From Desulfobulbus elongatus DSM 2908 (GTDB taxonomy: Bacteria; Desulfobacterota; Desulfobulbia; Desulfobulbales; Desulfobulbaceae): a DNA stretch of 43,834 bases. The position numbers were made by a program, and so were the translations under genes. Position 1 is the stretch's first letter, and each line of letters opens with the position of its first letter. Location: positions 1 to 43,834 of the forward strand of contig NZ_JHZB01000031.1 in assembly GCF_000621145.1 (NCBI RefSeq). Reading direction: 5' to 3'. This document shows, piece by piece, positions 26,492 to 36,000 of this stretch. The notes beneath the pieces are model-generated. The model ran no database searches. It saw nothing but the letters and a program-made list of their open reading frames with translations, and was not told the DNA's origin.

Positions 26492-26686
26492 TCAACGCCT
26501 GCCGACATTGCAGGAGAGCACCTGCGCCATGATCGCCTCCAGGTTCCGGAAAAAGGCCTCGGCAGCCGGATCGTCCGGACAGTGCTGCCGGCGCTGCTCG
26601 AAACGACTGAACAGATGGGCCAGCACCTGGGTGGCCTGATCGTCATCGAGCGAACCGAGCGCATCCCAGAGGTCGCCGGTACGCAT
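26492..26686 (-). CDS. Small 64-aa protein of unknown function
   Basis: A helical, acidic protein (DALGSLDDDQATQVLAHLFS) without a signal peptide or membrane segment. GGAGGAAGGGG stands at suitable spacing before the ATG, and the start lies one base after the TGA of the small zinc-finger-like gene, which supports it as a real gene. I cannot assign a family. Confidence 0.6.
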   Translation of the reverse strand: MRTGDLWDALGSLDDDQATQVLAHLFSRFEQRRQHCPDDPAAEAFFRNLEAIMAQVLSCNVGRR

Positions 26687-26687
26687 G

Positions 26688-26879
26688 TCAGTCCCCTTCC
26701 TCCGGCGCGTTCGCGGCCGGGCCGGGCCCGGTCTCCGGTTCCTCGTCGGGGACAGAGCCCACGCCGCAGCAGGCGGGGCATTCCTCCCGGGTGATGAAGA
26801 AGCGGCTTTCCCCTTGGAAATAGCCGATCTCGCCGCTGCCGCCGCAGGTGTCGCAGACCTTCTTCTTCGGTTCGCTCAT
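26688..26879 (-). CDS. Small DnaJ-type zinc-finger-like protein
   Basis: 63 aa with two CxxCxGxG-like motifs, CDTCGGSG and CPACCGVG, separated by a short segment with aromatic residues. This is the pattern of the zinc-binding repeats of DnaJ, here as a stand-alone miniature protein with a disordered acidic tail. It may bind zinc or help fold or assemble a partner. It begins 14 bases after the folD stop codon and immediately precedes the small gene at 26492, so all three are probably co-transcribed. Confidence 0.7.
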   Translation of the reverse strand: MSEPKKKVCDTCGGSGEIGYFQGESRFFITREECPACCGVGSVPDEEPETGPGPAANAPEEGD

Positions 26880-26893
26880 GGCGTGCCGGAAAA

Positions 26894-27781
26894 TCAGAGC
26901 AGTCCCGCCGCCTGCTTGGCGGCCTGGAGGGTGTTCTGCATCAGCATGGTGATGGTCATCGGACCGACGCCGCCGGGCACCGGCGTGATAGCCCCGGCCT
27001 TGGCGAGCACATCGTCGAAATCGACGTCGCCGGCCAGGATGGCCTTGCCGCTTGCGGTCTGACCGATGCGGTTGACCCCGACATCGATGACGACCGCGCC
27101 TTCCTTGATCTGATCCGCCCTGATCATTTTGGCCACGCCGGCAGCCACGATCAGGATGTCGGCGCGGCGCGTATGGGCGACCATGTCGCGGGTGCGGGTG
27201 TGGCAGACGGTCACCGTGGCATCGCCGCCCGGCCGTTTCTGCAGCAACAGGTTGGCGATGGGCTTGCCGACGATATTAGACCGTCCGACCACCACCACCT
27301 CGGCTCCCGCGGTCTCGATCCCCGCCCGCAGCAACAGCTCGACAATGCCGTTCGGCGTGCAGGGGAGAAAACAGCGCTGACCGAGCATCATCTTGCCGGC
27401 GTTGACCGGATGGAATCCGTCGACGTCCTTGGCCGGATCGATGGCGAACAGCACCTTGGCCTCGTCGATGTGCCTCGGCAGGGGCAGCTGCACCAGGATG
27501 CCGTGGATGGCCGGGTTGCCGTTGCATTGCCCGACAAGCCGCAGCAACTCCTCCTCGCTGGTCGCCGCCGGCAGGGTGATCTGTTCGGAATGGATGCCGA
27601 GGGCATGGGCGGTCCTGTTTTTCGCCGCCACGTAGGACTGGGAGGCCGGATCTTCGCCGACCAGGATGGTGGCCAGGCCGGGAACGAGGCCGTGTCGCTC
27701 CTTGAGCGCGGCCACTTCGGCGGCGATTTCCTGGCGGATGGCTGTGGCGACGGCAACGCCGCTGATGATGGTTGCTGGCAT
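26894..27781 (-). CDS. folD: Bifunctional methylenetetrahydrofolate dehydrogenase/cyclohydrolase
   Basis: 295 aa, the normal family length. It interconverts methylene-, methenyl- and formyl-tetrahydrofolate, linking one-carbon units to purine synthesis and, in anaerobes with a Wood-Ljungdahl route, to the methyl branch. Seen are YVAAK with the catalytic lysine, the VQLPLPRHIDE and PAKDVDGFHP motifs, CTPNGIVELL, the nucleotide-binding GRSNIVGKPIANLLL, and the C-terminal PVPGGVGPMTITMLM signature. The ATG at 27781 gives the standard N-terminus; an upstream in-frame TTG would add only an unrelated leader. Confidence 0.96.
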   Translation of the reverse strand: MPATIISGVAVATAIRQEIAAEVAALKERHGLVPGLATILVGEDPASQSYVAAKNRTAHALGIHSEQITLPAATSEEELLRLVGQCNGNPAIHGILVQLPLPRHIDEAKVLFAIDPAKDVDGFHPVNAGKMMLGQRCFLPCTPNGIVELLLRAGIETAGAEVVVVGRSNIVGKPIANLLLQKRPGGDATVTVCHTRTRDMVAHTRRADILIVAAGVAKMIRADQIKEGAVVIDVGVNRIGQTASGKAILAGDVDFDDVLAKAGAITPVPGGVGPMTITMLMQNTLQAAKQAAGLL

Positions 27782-27886
27782 GGGGCTGCGTTCACATAAA
27801 AAGGGGGACAAAAAAGTCTGATCGATCAGGAGGGGGGTAGCCTAGCATACCGGCTGTTTTTTTCAAGCCGAGACTGCGGCGTCGCC

Positions 27887-27913
27887 CCGGCGCGCCGCAT
27901 TTTGCCGCGCCGG
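27887..27913. terminator. 8-bp GC-rich hairpin downstream of the binding-protein gene
   Basis: CCGGCGCG (27887-27894) and CGCGCCGG (27906-27913) form a stem with an 11-base loop. It lies between the stop of the phosphate-binding-like gene and the start of folD on the same strand. No T-run follows, so it is only a candidate. Confidence 0.4.
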
Positions 27914-27972
27914 TGGGCATCGCCGTTTCGTTTCGCCGGGCCGCCCCCTTTGCCCCTCTGCCGCCTGCGCGC

Positions 27973-28743
27973 CTAGTTGGCGATATACCGCTGCCCGTCT
28001 TTCTTGATGTAGTCGAGCAGGTACTGCACGCTTTCCGACGGCGCGCCCTTGGTGACCAGGGTGATGGGGCGGCTGATCTCCGGGGTCGCCGGACTGTGCA
28101 CCAGATAGTCGACCTGGGAGAGGGTGCCCAGGCCGATGGCCCCGGGATTCCTGATGACGCGGCTTTTGACATCCTCGGCGGTGGTGCCCATCATGGCATC
28201 CTTGGTGAAGGCGGCGGTGCCCAGGACCTGTTTTTGAAACACCGAGAGCGTGCCGGGAATCTGGCTGCCCAGGACGACCACGATCGGCTTGTCGGGTCCG
28301 CCCACCTGCGACCAGTTCTTGGTCCTGCCGCTGAAGATGGCAAGCAACTGTTCCTTGGACAGCGCCGCCACCGGCACATCGGTGTTGGCCAGCACCTTGA
28401 TCTTGTCCTCGCCGATGACCCAACTGCGGTACACGGACTGGTCGGCAATGGCATACCCGTCCTTTTTCATTATCTCCATCCAGTCGGCAAAGGCGACCCC
28501 GCCGACGGCGCAGTCGATTATGCCCGCATCGAGATCCTTCAGGGCCTGAACGGGGCCGCTGTCCGTGATGTTCAGCTTGATGCCCCGCGCCCGCTGCAGG
28601 GGATATTCGATCTTTTTGAAAATATTCTCCACCGCCGCAGCCCCGGACCCGATGGTCACTTCGGTCGCCCAGGAGGAGGCAACGCCCCCCATGAGCCAGG
28701 TGATCGCGAGCAGCACGCTTAGAAAATGCCTTGGTGTCATCAT
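27973..28743 (-). CDS. Periplasmic phosphate-binding-like protein (PstS fold)
   Basis: 256 aa. A signal peptide (about residues 1-26, cut after SSWA) leads to a PBP-type domain with a PstS-like N-terminal strand and VTIGSGAAAVENIF, the IFSGRTKNWSQVGG motif characteristic of this group, and a late PGAIGLGTLSQVDYL segment. No pstCAB genes are near, so it may sense or bind phosphate or another oxyanion alone, as orphan members do. The ATG at 28743 opens the signal peptide and has GGAG upstream; a longer frame from 28770 lacks a ribosome-binding site. It is separated from the upstream electron-transfer operon by a strong terminator, so it is an independent unit. Confidence 0.85.
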   Translation of the reverse strand: MMTPRHFLSVLLAITWLMGGVASSWATEVTIGSGAAAVENIFKKIEYPLQRARGIKLNITDSGPVQALKDLDAGIIDCAVGGVAFADWMEIMKKDGYAIADQSVYRSWVIGEDKIKVLANTDVPVAALSKEQLLAIFSGRTKNWSQVGGPDKPIVVVLGSQIPGTLSVFQKQVLGTAAFTKDAMMGTTAEDVKSRVIRNPGAIGLGTLSQVDYLVHSPATPEISRPITLVTKGAPSESVQYLLDYIKKDGQRYIAN

Positions 28744-28895
28744 GTGTAACGCTCCACTGTTAGGGTTCAACGATGCAAGCCTCGGGCAAATTATACGACA
28801 GTGTGCGGGAAGACGGAAAAGATTTATTGATCCGAAAAGGACGGCGTGGCGCTGTCCGCATGAACGGGGCGGTCGATTGACCGCACAAGGGCGGG

Positions 28896-28945
28896 AAAAA
28901 TCGGGCCCTGTCCAGGGGCGAGCGGCCGCCCGCCCCTGGACAGGG
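28896..28945 (-). terminator. 15-bp terminator closing the Kor/Hdr operon
   Basis: CGCCCCTGGACAGGG (28931-28945) and CCCTGTCCAGGGGCG (28906-28920) pair perfectly around a 10-base loop. On the minus strand the stem is followed by CCCGATTTTT. It lies 14 bases after the stop of the HdrA-MvhD gene and is an unusually strong intrinsic terminator. Confidence 0.88.
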
Positions 28946-28959
28946 GAACTGAAAAATGA

Positions 28960-31380
28960 TCAGAGCTTGCTGAGCACGCTCTGGGTTTCGGCGATTTCCT
29001 CGGCGGAAACGCTCCTTCGCAGTATCTCCATCCGCTGCATGGTCTCGGCGAAGCGGATGCCCTCGGCGGCGCTGATCCACTCCAGTTGCAGCCGTTCGGG
29101 CCGCAGGCCGATCTTCTCCATCTTTTTGCGGATGCGGTCGACCCGTTTCTGGGTCCAGTGGTTGGCGTCGATATAGTGGCAGTCGCCAATATGGCAGCCG
29201 CTCACCAGGATCACCGGCGCACCCTGGCGGAAGCCCTCCCAGATGAACTTTTCGTCCACCCGGCCCGAGCACATCACCCGGATGAGGTGCACGTTGGCCG
29301 GGTATTGCAACCGTGACACTCCGGCGTAGTCGGCGCCGGCATAGGAGCACCAGTTGCAGGCGAACGCCAGGATCTTCGTTTCCGGCGCAACGGCGAGCAT
29401 GGTATCCACCTGGCCCAGAATCTGGGTGTCGGTGAAGTGGTTCATGCTGATGGCGTCGAAGTGGCATTCGGCCGAGCAGGTGCCGCAGCCGGCACAGGCG
29501 GCCGAGTTGACCACCGCCGGTTTCTTGGCCTTGACGTCCACCGTGATCGCGTTGTACGGGCACACCTCGGCGCACCTGCCGCAGGCCTTGCACTTCTCGG
29601 CGATGATGGTGGAGGTGATCGGCTCGGTGGTGATCTCGCCCTTGTGCATCAGGCGGATGGCGCGCATGGCCGCGGCCGAGGCCTGGGTCACCGATTCCTT
29701 AATGTCCTTGGGGCCCTCGGCGCAGCCGGCGTAGAAAATGCCGCGGGTGGCGGCATCCACCGGCTGGAGCTTGGGATGGGCCTCCAGGAAAAATCCGTCC
29801 GGAGTGAGCTGCAGTCCCATGATCTCCTGCAACCGCTGAGTGGACGGGGCCGGTTTCATGCCCTGGGCCAGGACCAGCATGTCGAGTTCGTGGAATTCGA
29901 GGGTGCCGGTGGCGCCGTTCTCCACGGCCACGCGCAGGCTGCCGTTGTCCATCTCCTCGACCGAGCCGGGCAGGCCCCGGATGTACTGGGCGCCCATGCG
30001 GCGGCTGCGGGCGTACAAATCCTCGAACCCCTTGCCGAAGGCGCGGATGTCGATATAGAACACCTTGACCTCGACATCGGGATAGTGCTCCTTGATGATG
30101 AAGGTCGACTTGACGGTGTTCATGCAGCAGATGTTGGAGCAGTAATGGCCGCCCCTGGTGGCCGAGCGCGAGCCCACGCACTGGATGAAGCCCACCGATT
30201 TCGGATGAGCGCGGTCCGAGGGCCGGATCAGCGTCCCCTTGGTCGGACCGCTGGCGTTGACCAGCCGCTCGAATTCCAGGCTGGTGAGCACGTTGTCGAA
30301 CCGGGTGTAGCCGTACTCGTCCATTTCGGTCGGGTCGTAGGGCTGCAGGCCGGTGGCCACGATGATGGTGCCCACCTCCTCGATAATTTCCTCGTCCGAC
30401 ATGTGGAAATTGATGCACCCCTTGGCGCAGACCTCGACGCACTTGGAGCAGACCGCCGGGTTGTGCCCCAGGCATTCCTTGGCGTTGATCAGGTACGACG
30501 ACGGCACCGCTTGGGGAAAGGGGCTGTAGATCGCCTTGCGCGAGCCCAGGCCCATGTTGAATTCGTCGGGCCGCACCACCGGGCAGACCTTGGCGCAGTC
30601 ACCGCAGGCCGTGCAGCTCGTCTCGTCGACATAGCGGGCCTTCTTGATGATTTTCACTTTGAAGTTGCCGACATACCCCTTCACATCGACCACTTCGCTT
30701 AAACACAACAGCTTTATCCGTGGATGTCGACCGACATCCGTCATCTTAGGACCTAAGATTCAAATCGAACAGTCCATGGTCGGAAAGGTCTTGTCGATCT
30801 GGGCCATGACGCCGCCGATGGAAGGGTTCTTTTCCACCAGGGTGACGTCATAGCCGCTGTCGGCCAGGTCGAGCGCCGCCTGGATGCCGGCCACGCCGCC
30901 GCCGATGACCAGCGTTCTCGGGGTGAGCGGCAGAGTCTCCTCGGTAAGCGGTTCGAGATGGCGCACCCGGCTGATGGCCATGTTGACCAGGGTTTCCGCC
31001 TTGGCGGTGGCGTTTTCCCGGTCGTTCATGTGCACCCAGGAGCACTGCTCGCGCAGGTTGGCCATGTCGAGCATGTAGGGGTTGAGCCCCACCGAGTCGA
31101 TCATCTTCTTGAAGGTCGATTCGTGCAGGCGGGGCGAACAGGAGGCGATCACCACCCGGTCGAGGCCGTTGTCGACGATATCCTGCTTGATCTGCTGCTG
31201 GCCGGGTTCGGAGCAGGCGTAGACGATGTCCTTCGCCACGACCACGCCGTCGGCATCGGCCACTTCAGTGGCCACCTTGGCGCAGTCGACGGACTGGGCG
31301 ATGTTGAGCCCGCAATGACAGACATAGACCCCGATGCGGGGCTCCTGCTCAACTGGTTTGACAGAGGGAGTTTTTGACAT
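28960..31380 (-). CDS. hdrA: HdrA-MvhD fusion, likely selenoprotein with UGA-encoded Sec207
   Basis: 806 aa when the UGA at 30760-30762 is read through. Read as a stop, it gives a 206-aa piece ending DCSI and a 594-aa piece starting MTDVGRH at 30744. The frame is continuous across it and gives DCSI-U-ILGPKMTDVGRHP, where homologues have Cys in DCSxCILxPK. The N-terminal region carries the HdrA opening (YVCHCGLNIA), an FAD-binding LVIGGGVAGIQAAL near residue 150, further [4Fe-4S] sites (CTACGDCAKVCP near 256; CKACGRCAEVCP and CAGCGTCSAEC near 603-650), and an MvhD domain (about 667-806) with FACNWCSYAGADY. The start at 31380 has GGAGA seven bases upstream. It is probably the central flavin unit of the operon. 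Confidence 0.86.
30722..30739 (-). promoter_or_regulatory. SECIS-like hairpin for selenocysteine insertion in hdrA
   Basis: On the minus strand, GGATGTC, loop GGTC and GACATCC form a 7-bp perfect stem. It begins 20 bases after the UGA and the loop starts 27 bases after it, inside the distance range used for bacterial SECIS elements. The loop bases GGUC match the apical loop of the classical Escherichia coli fdhF element. A second perfect palindrome of 17 bases (30743-30759) fills the gap between the UGA and this hairpin. Confidence 0.7.
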
Positions 31381-31413
31381 GCTCATTCTCCGCTGAAGCT
31401 GATTCGCTGTTGT

Positions 31414-31429
31414 ACGTACGTGCGTACGT
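31414..31429. repeat. Palindromic ACGT repeat between two hdr genes
   Basis: ACGTACGTGCGTACGT is an imperfect palindrome built of CGTACG units, located in the 97-base gap between the HdrCB-like and HdrA genes. The gap also contains an A/T-rich run. It might be an internal regulatory site or a processing hairpin; nothing in the sequence decides which. Confidence 0.4.
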
Positions 31430-31477
31430 TTTGGTGTTTTTTTATTTTGTATCCGTGCTGGCCGCTCAGGCCGCCCC

Positions 31478-33085
31478 CTACCCTTCCCAGTGGATGGTCT
31501 GGGCGATCACGCTGGTCAGGTCCATCAGTTCGATCTGCAACTGCTCGCGCCGGAACGGGTCTTCCATGGCGCATTTGAGATGGATCTGGCATTTGGGGCA
31601 GGCGGTGACCAGCAGATCGCTGCCGGTGGCGTGGGCCTGTTCGAGCCGCTTGACCTGCAGGGCCTTGCTGTAGCTGTCGCAACCGGTCCAGGCGCAGTTG
31701 CCGCAGCAGATCGAGGCCCCGGCCGCCTCCTTCATCTCCACAAACCTGACCGGTTTGAGCCGCCTGAGCAGCTTGCGCGGCAACTCGGCCCGGCCTTCCA
31801 GCCGGCCCAGCCGGCAGGAATCCTGGAAGGTGATGGCGCGGTTCAGCGGCTTGAAACCCACCGCCCCCTTGTCGATCTGTTCCTCCAGAAAATCGTAGAG
31901 ATGCACCACGCGGAACCGGGGCGTCAGCCCCTGCTCGCCGTAAGTGGTGTGCAGGGTCATGTAGCATTCGGGACAGGTGGTGATCACCGTCTCGATGCCG
32001 AGATCGTTCAACTGCTCGACGTTGAGCCGCGCAATCCTGAGAAAATTTTCCCTGTCGCCGGACCAGAGCAGGTCGTGGCCGCAGCAGCGCTCGTCGGGCA
32101 GCAGCCGGGGCGCCACATCGAAGAAGTTGAGCAGGCGCAGGCTGTCGAGCAGGATGCGGTTGGTCTGGCTGTCGTTATGCTTGCCGAAAAAGATGTCGTA
32201 GTACGGGGCGCAGCCGCCGAAGAATAACGTGGTGCTCGCCGGATCGACGCGGATCTCCTCGGGCAGCGCGGCCCACCGCTTCGGGGTCACGGCCGGCGAA
32301 CTCATGGAGCGCATCAGCGAGTGGAAAAACCCGCCGTGCACCTCCCGTCCGGGCAGGTCGGTCTGGCGGTAGAGATGGCGCAGCTCCTTGATAAAGGCCG
32401 GGAAATTGACCGCCGACGGGCACCGGTCGTAGCACAGGCCGCAGGTGAGGCAGGACCAGGCATTCTCCCGCACACCGGGGGCGTGGATGCCGCCGGTGAT
32501 CACCGCCGAGGCGATGGCCCTGGGCGAAAACGGTTTGCCGATCAGGGCCAGAGGGCAGGCCGACGAGCACTTGCCGCAGTCCTGGCAGGCATGGATATCG
32601 TAGTCGGCGACCAACTGACGCAGGGCCTGTTTGTGCTCGGCCATGTCCGTGGGCGGGATCACCGGGACAGCCTCGATGCCGGCCGGGCCGAGCGCCCGGA
32701 TATCGGCGGTGAATGCCTGCAGAAAGGCGAGCAGTTCCTCGGACTGTTCCGGCAGAAAAGCGGCGAAACGCAGCCGCTCGCCGCCCAGGCCCATGATGTC
32801 GAGCACCTGCTGGACGTCCTGGGTGTTGCGCTGGGAGGTGGCGGTGCCGGAGCCGTAGCGGCAGGTCCCCGGTTCGCAGCCCACCAGGGCCACGCCGTCG
32901 GCTCCCTTGGCAAAGGCCTTGAGCATCATGGCCCGGTCGATGCGGCCGGTGCAGGGGGTCCGCACCATGCGCACCTCGTCCGGGATCGGCCGCCGCTGAT
33001 CCTGGAGGGTGAGGAAGGCGGTATGCGCCCCCCAGTTGCACAGAAACAAAAGAATATTCAATGGGTTGTTGGTGTGATCATTCAT
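31478..33085 (-). CDS. MvhD-HdrC-HdrB-type fusion protein
   Basis: 535 aa. The first 130 residues form an MvhD-like (FrhD/FlpD) domain (ILLFLCNWGAHTAF ... VRTPCTGRIDRAMMLKAF ... VGCEPGTCRYGSG). An HdrC-like part follows with two [4Fe-4S] motifs, CQDCGKCSSACP and CLTCGLCYDRCP. The HdrB-like part has two CCG domains (CCGHDLLWSG; CCGNCAWTGC with TACPKCQIHLK), the type that carries the non-cubane clusters at which disulfides are reduced in Hdr. The start overlaps the preceding gene by eight bases. It could be the reductase module of the operon; its electron acceptor is unknown. Upstream in-frame codons to 33265 are out of family and were not used. Confidence 0.88.
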   Translation of the reverse strand: MNDHTNNPLNILLFLCNWGAHTAFLTLQDQRRPIPDEVRMVRTPCTGRIDRAMMLKAFAKGADGVALVGCEPGTCRYGSGTATSQRNTQDVQQVLDIMGLGGERLRFAAFLPEQSEELLAFLQAFTADIRALGPAGIEAVPVIPPTDMAEHKQALRQLVADYDIHACQDCGKCSSACPLALIGKPFSPRAIASAVITGGIHAPGVRENAWSCLTCGLCYDRCPSAVNFPAFIKELRHLYRQTDLPGREVHGGFFHSLMRSMSSPAVTPKRWAALPEEIRVDPASTTLFFGGCAPYYDIFFGKHNDSQTNRILLDSLRLLNFFDVAPRLLPDERCCGHDLLWSGDRENFLRIARLNVEQLNDLGIETVITTCPECYMTLHTTYGEQGLTPRFRVVHLYDFLEEQIDKGAVGFKPLNRAITFQDSCRLGRLEGRAELPRKLLRRLKPVRFVEMKEAAGASICCGNCAWTGCDSYSKALQVKRLEQAHATGSDLLVTACPKCQIHLKCAMEDPFRREQLQIELMDLTSVIAQTIHWEG

Positions 33086-36000
33086 GGACGGTGTCCTTGC
33101 ACAGCAATTCCTCGAGGGCCTGTTCGAGATAGGCGCGGTTGCGGTAGGGGCTGTCGGCGGCGCCGGTGGGGCAGACCGACAGGCAGTTGCCGCAGCCCTT
33201 GCACAGGGCCTCGTCGACATACGCGTGCCAACCGCCGACGCTGTTGGCCTGGAGGGTGACCGCATGGTAGAGGCAGACCGTGGCGCAGCGGCCGCAGCCC
33301 CGGCAGAGGGTCCGGTCGATGGTGGCGGTGAATCCCTTCGATTGCCGCGGCCCGCGCGGCATGGCCGCGGCCACCATCACCGCCGCCGCCGTCCCCTTCT
33401 TCAGCTTGGAGACATTGATGCCCGGCGGCTCGGCCAGGTAGAGGCCGGGCACCGAGGTGGCGCAGGGATAGGCAAAAGGGATGTTCGTGACCCCGCGCTG
33501 CTGCACCAGGGGTTCCACCGTGCAGCTCGGCAGCCCTTCCTGATGGGTATAGGCGATCCGCCGCCGCGCCTTTTCCCCAAGGATGACCGTGCCGGCCCGG
33601 AGGGTCTGGCTGCGGCCCTCGGATTCGATCAGGATCTGGAAATCGCCCAGGGTGCCGCTGATGCCCTTGACGTTCCAGTCCGGGAAGTTGTGGATGTTGG
33701 GGTGTTCGACCGGGTCCTTGAGCGGTTGCTCGGCGGTGCCGAAGCGGAACACCTCGTGGTCGCTGCCGGCCAGGGTCAGGGCGCTGGTGATGGTGGCCTG
33801 GGAATTGCCGATCACCGCGGCGGCGAAATTGTAGTTCCGGTCCACCGCCGGCAGTGGCTTCAGGGTCCGGGTCCGCTTGATCGACCGGCCGAGCAAGCCC
33901 TTGAACCGCTCCAAGGCCAGCTCCGGCTTGGCTTCGACCAGCCGCAGGATCTCGCCGCGCAGGTTGCAGGTCTCGACCATGGAGCGGCTGATGCCGGTGC
34001 CGTGGAACAGGTTGTTCTTCAGGCGGCTGCGCTGGTCGGTGCAGGCGCTGCACACGAAGTTGAGCGGGCAGCAGACGCAGGAGCCGAGCACGAGCCGGGT
34101 GATGCCCTTCTCCCGCACCGCCCGGATGATCGCCTGCGATCCTGCCGGCACGCAGGCCGCGGTCAGCATCTCGGTATGGACGATATCCGGGATGGCGGCG
34201 GCCAGATGGGCGAGGTGCTCGCTCATGCCGTCCAGCCAGCCGAAGGAATCGTTGCAGCGGCAGACGAAGACGCCGATGCGCACCTCCGGCGACAGGCCCG
34301 CGTCCGGAACGGAGAGCGACAGACCGTGACCCTTGGTCGTTTTCGCGGCCCCGCCCAAGAGCTGCATAGCCCTGGCGGCGGCGTCGAAGCCGCGCACGAT
34401 CATGTCGTTGACATCGGGCCGGGCCGCCTTGGGACCGTAGGCGCGAATGATGTCGTCGCCCTTGATGTTGGGGGCGACGGCCGGGTCGGCGACGATCACC
34501 GCGCCACACTGCTCGACGACCTCTTCCCTGGCCTGGCTATGGTCGATGGCCTTGAGCGCGCCGCAGGCGGCCACGCATTGCAAACACTCGGAACAGACCC
34601 CGCACTGGAGGCAGCGGCTCGCCTCGGCGATCAACTGGATGGTATTGAACCCCAGAGCCACCTCTTTGAAATCGCTTTTGCGCAGGTTCGCCTGCCGCTC
34701 GGGCATGGCCGTCCGCTGCCGCTTGGGCAAATCCTCGGGGATGCAGGAAAAATCCCCGGTACCGGGACAGGTCTGCGGACCTTCCTCCCCGATGCCGGTC
34801 AGATCGAAATGGATCGCGCGGGCGGCCAGGCGGCCCGAGGCCATGGCCCGGACCACCGAGGAGGGCCCGGAAACCGTGTCGCCGGCGGCATAGACACCGG
34901 GGCATGAGGTGCGGGTTTCCCCGTCGGTTTCGATGAAGCCCCGGTCGTTGACCGCGACCCTGCCGCCGAAACTGCCGGCGTCGAACCCGCCCATCTGGCC
35001 GACGGCGACAAAGGCCCGGTCAAAGGCCAGGATGAAAGGCTGCTCCCCGGCAACCACCTCGGGCCAGGCGATGCCGCGGGCGTCCGGCTGGCCGGGCCGG
35101 GTGCGCATACACTCCAGATGGGTGAATTTCGGGGCGCCATCGTCGTTTCCTTTCTTGTTTTCGCCCCGGAAGGCCGCCACTTGGGTGGCGTCGACGATGG
35201 TGACGCCCTCCTCCATCGCCTCGCGCACCTCGTCCGGGTCGGCCGGGATAGAGTCGGCGCCGAACCAGGAGACGATGCTCACCTGGGCGCCCATGCGGGC
35301 CAGGGTGCGGGCCAGGTCAAAGGCCGAGTTGCCGTCGCCGATCACCGCCACCCGTTCCGGCAGGCGGGCGAGGTCGTCCCGCTGTCGCCGGACGAGAAAG
35401 GCGAGGCAGCCCTCGACGCCATCCAGATCCTCGCCCTCGACGCCGAGCCGCCGATCGCGCCAGGTGCCGGTGCCGAGGATCACGGCCTGATATTCCTTGG
35501 CGAACCGGTCGAGATCGCCGGCAAGGTCGACGGCCTGGCCGGTGGCGAAGACAACGCCCATCCGCTCGATCAACCGGATCTCCCGGTCGAGGATGGGCCG
35601 CGGCAGGCGGTGGGCACCGATGCCGTAGCGGAGCAGGCCGCCCACCTCTTTCTCCTTTTCGAAGACCGTCACCCCGTAGCCCTTGCGCGCCAAGTCGGCG
35701 GCAGCGGCAATCCCGGCCGGGCCGGACCCGATGACGGCAATCTTCTCGGGCCGCGTCGGCTCCACCCTGGCCGCCTCCGTCGTACCGGCCGCCTCTTGCC
35801 CGGCCTCGTCTGTTCCTTCGTAATCGGCCAGAAACCGCTTGATCGCCCGGATGGCCACCGGATCGTCCACGCCGCCCCGCCGGCAGGCATCCTCGCAGGG
35901 ATGGGCGCAGATCCGGCCGCAGATGCCGGGCAGGACGTTGTCGCGGCGGATCAGGGCCAGGGCCTCCTCGTACTTGCCCTGGGCCGCCAGGGCGATATAG

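Noticed and set aside
27849-27875. Hairpin CGGCT...AGCCG with T-run upstream of folD as an attenuator
   Set aside because: The stem is only five base pairs and the T-run lies in its loop, so it does not form a normal terminator on either strand.
30760-30762. UGA as an ordinary nonsense mutation making hdrA a pseudogene
   Set aside because: All remaining motifs are intact and the codon lies exactly at a cysteine known to be replaced by selenocysteine in some HdrA proteins. It cannot be fully excluded without the sel genes.
28960-31386. Two separate genes, an HdrA N-terminal protein (to 30760) and a C-terminal protein (from 30744)
   Set aside because: The frame is continuous through the UGA, neither half alone is a normal HdrA, and a SECIS-like hairpin follows.
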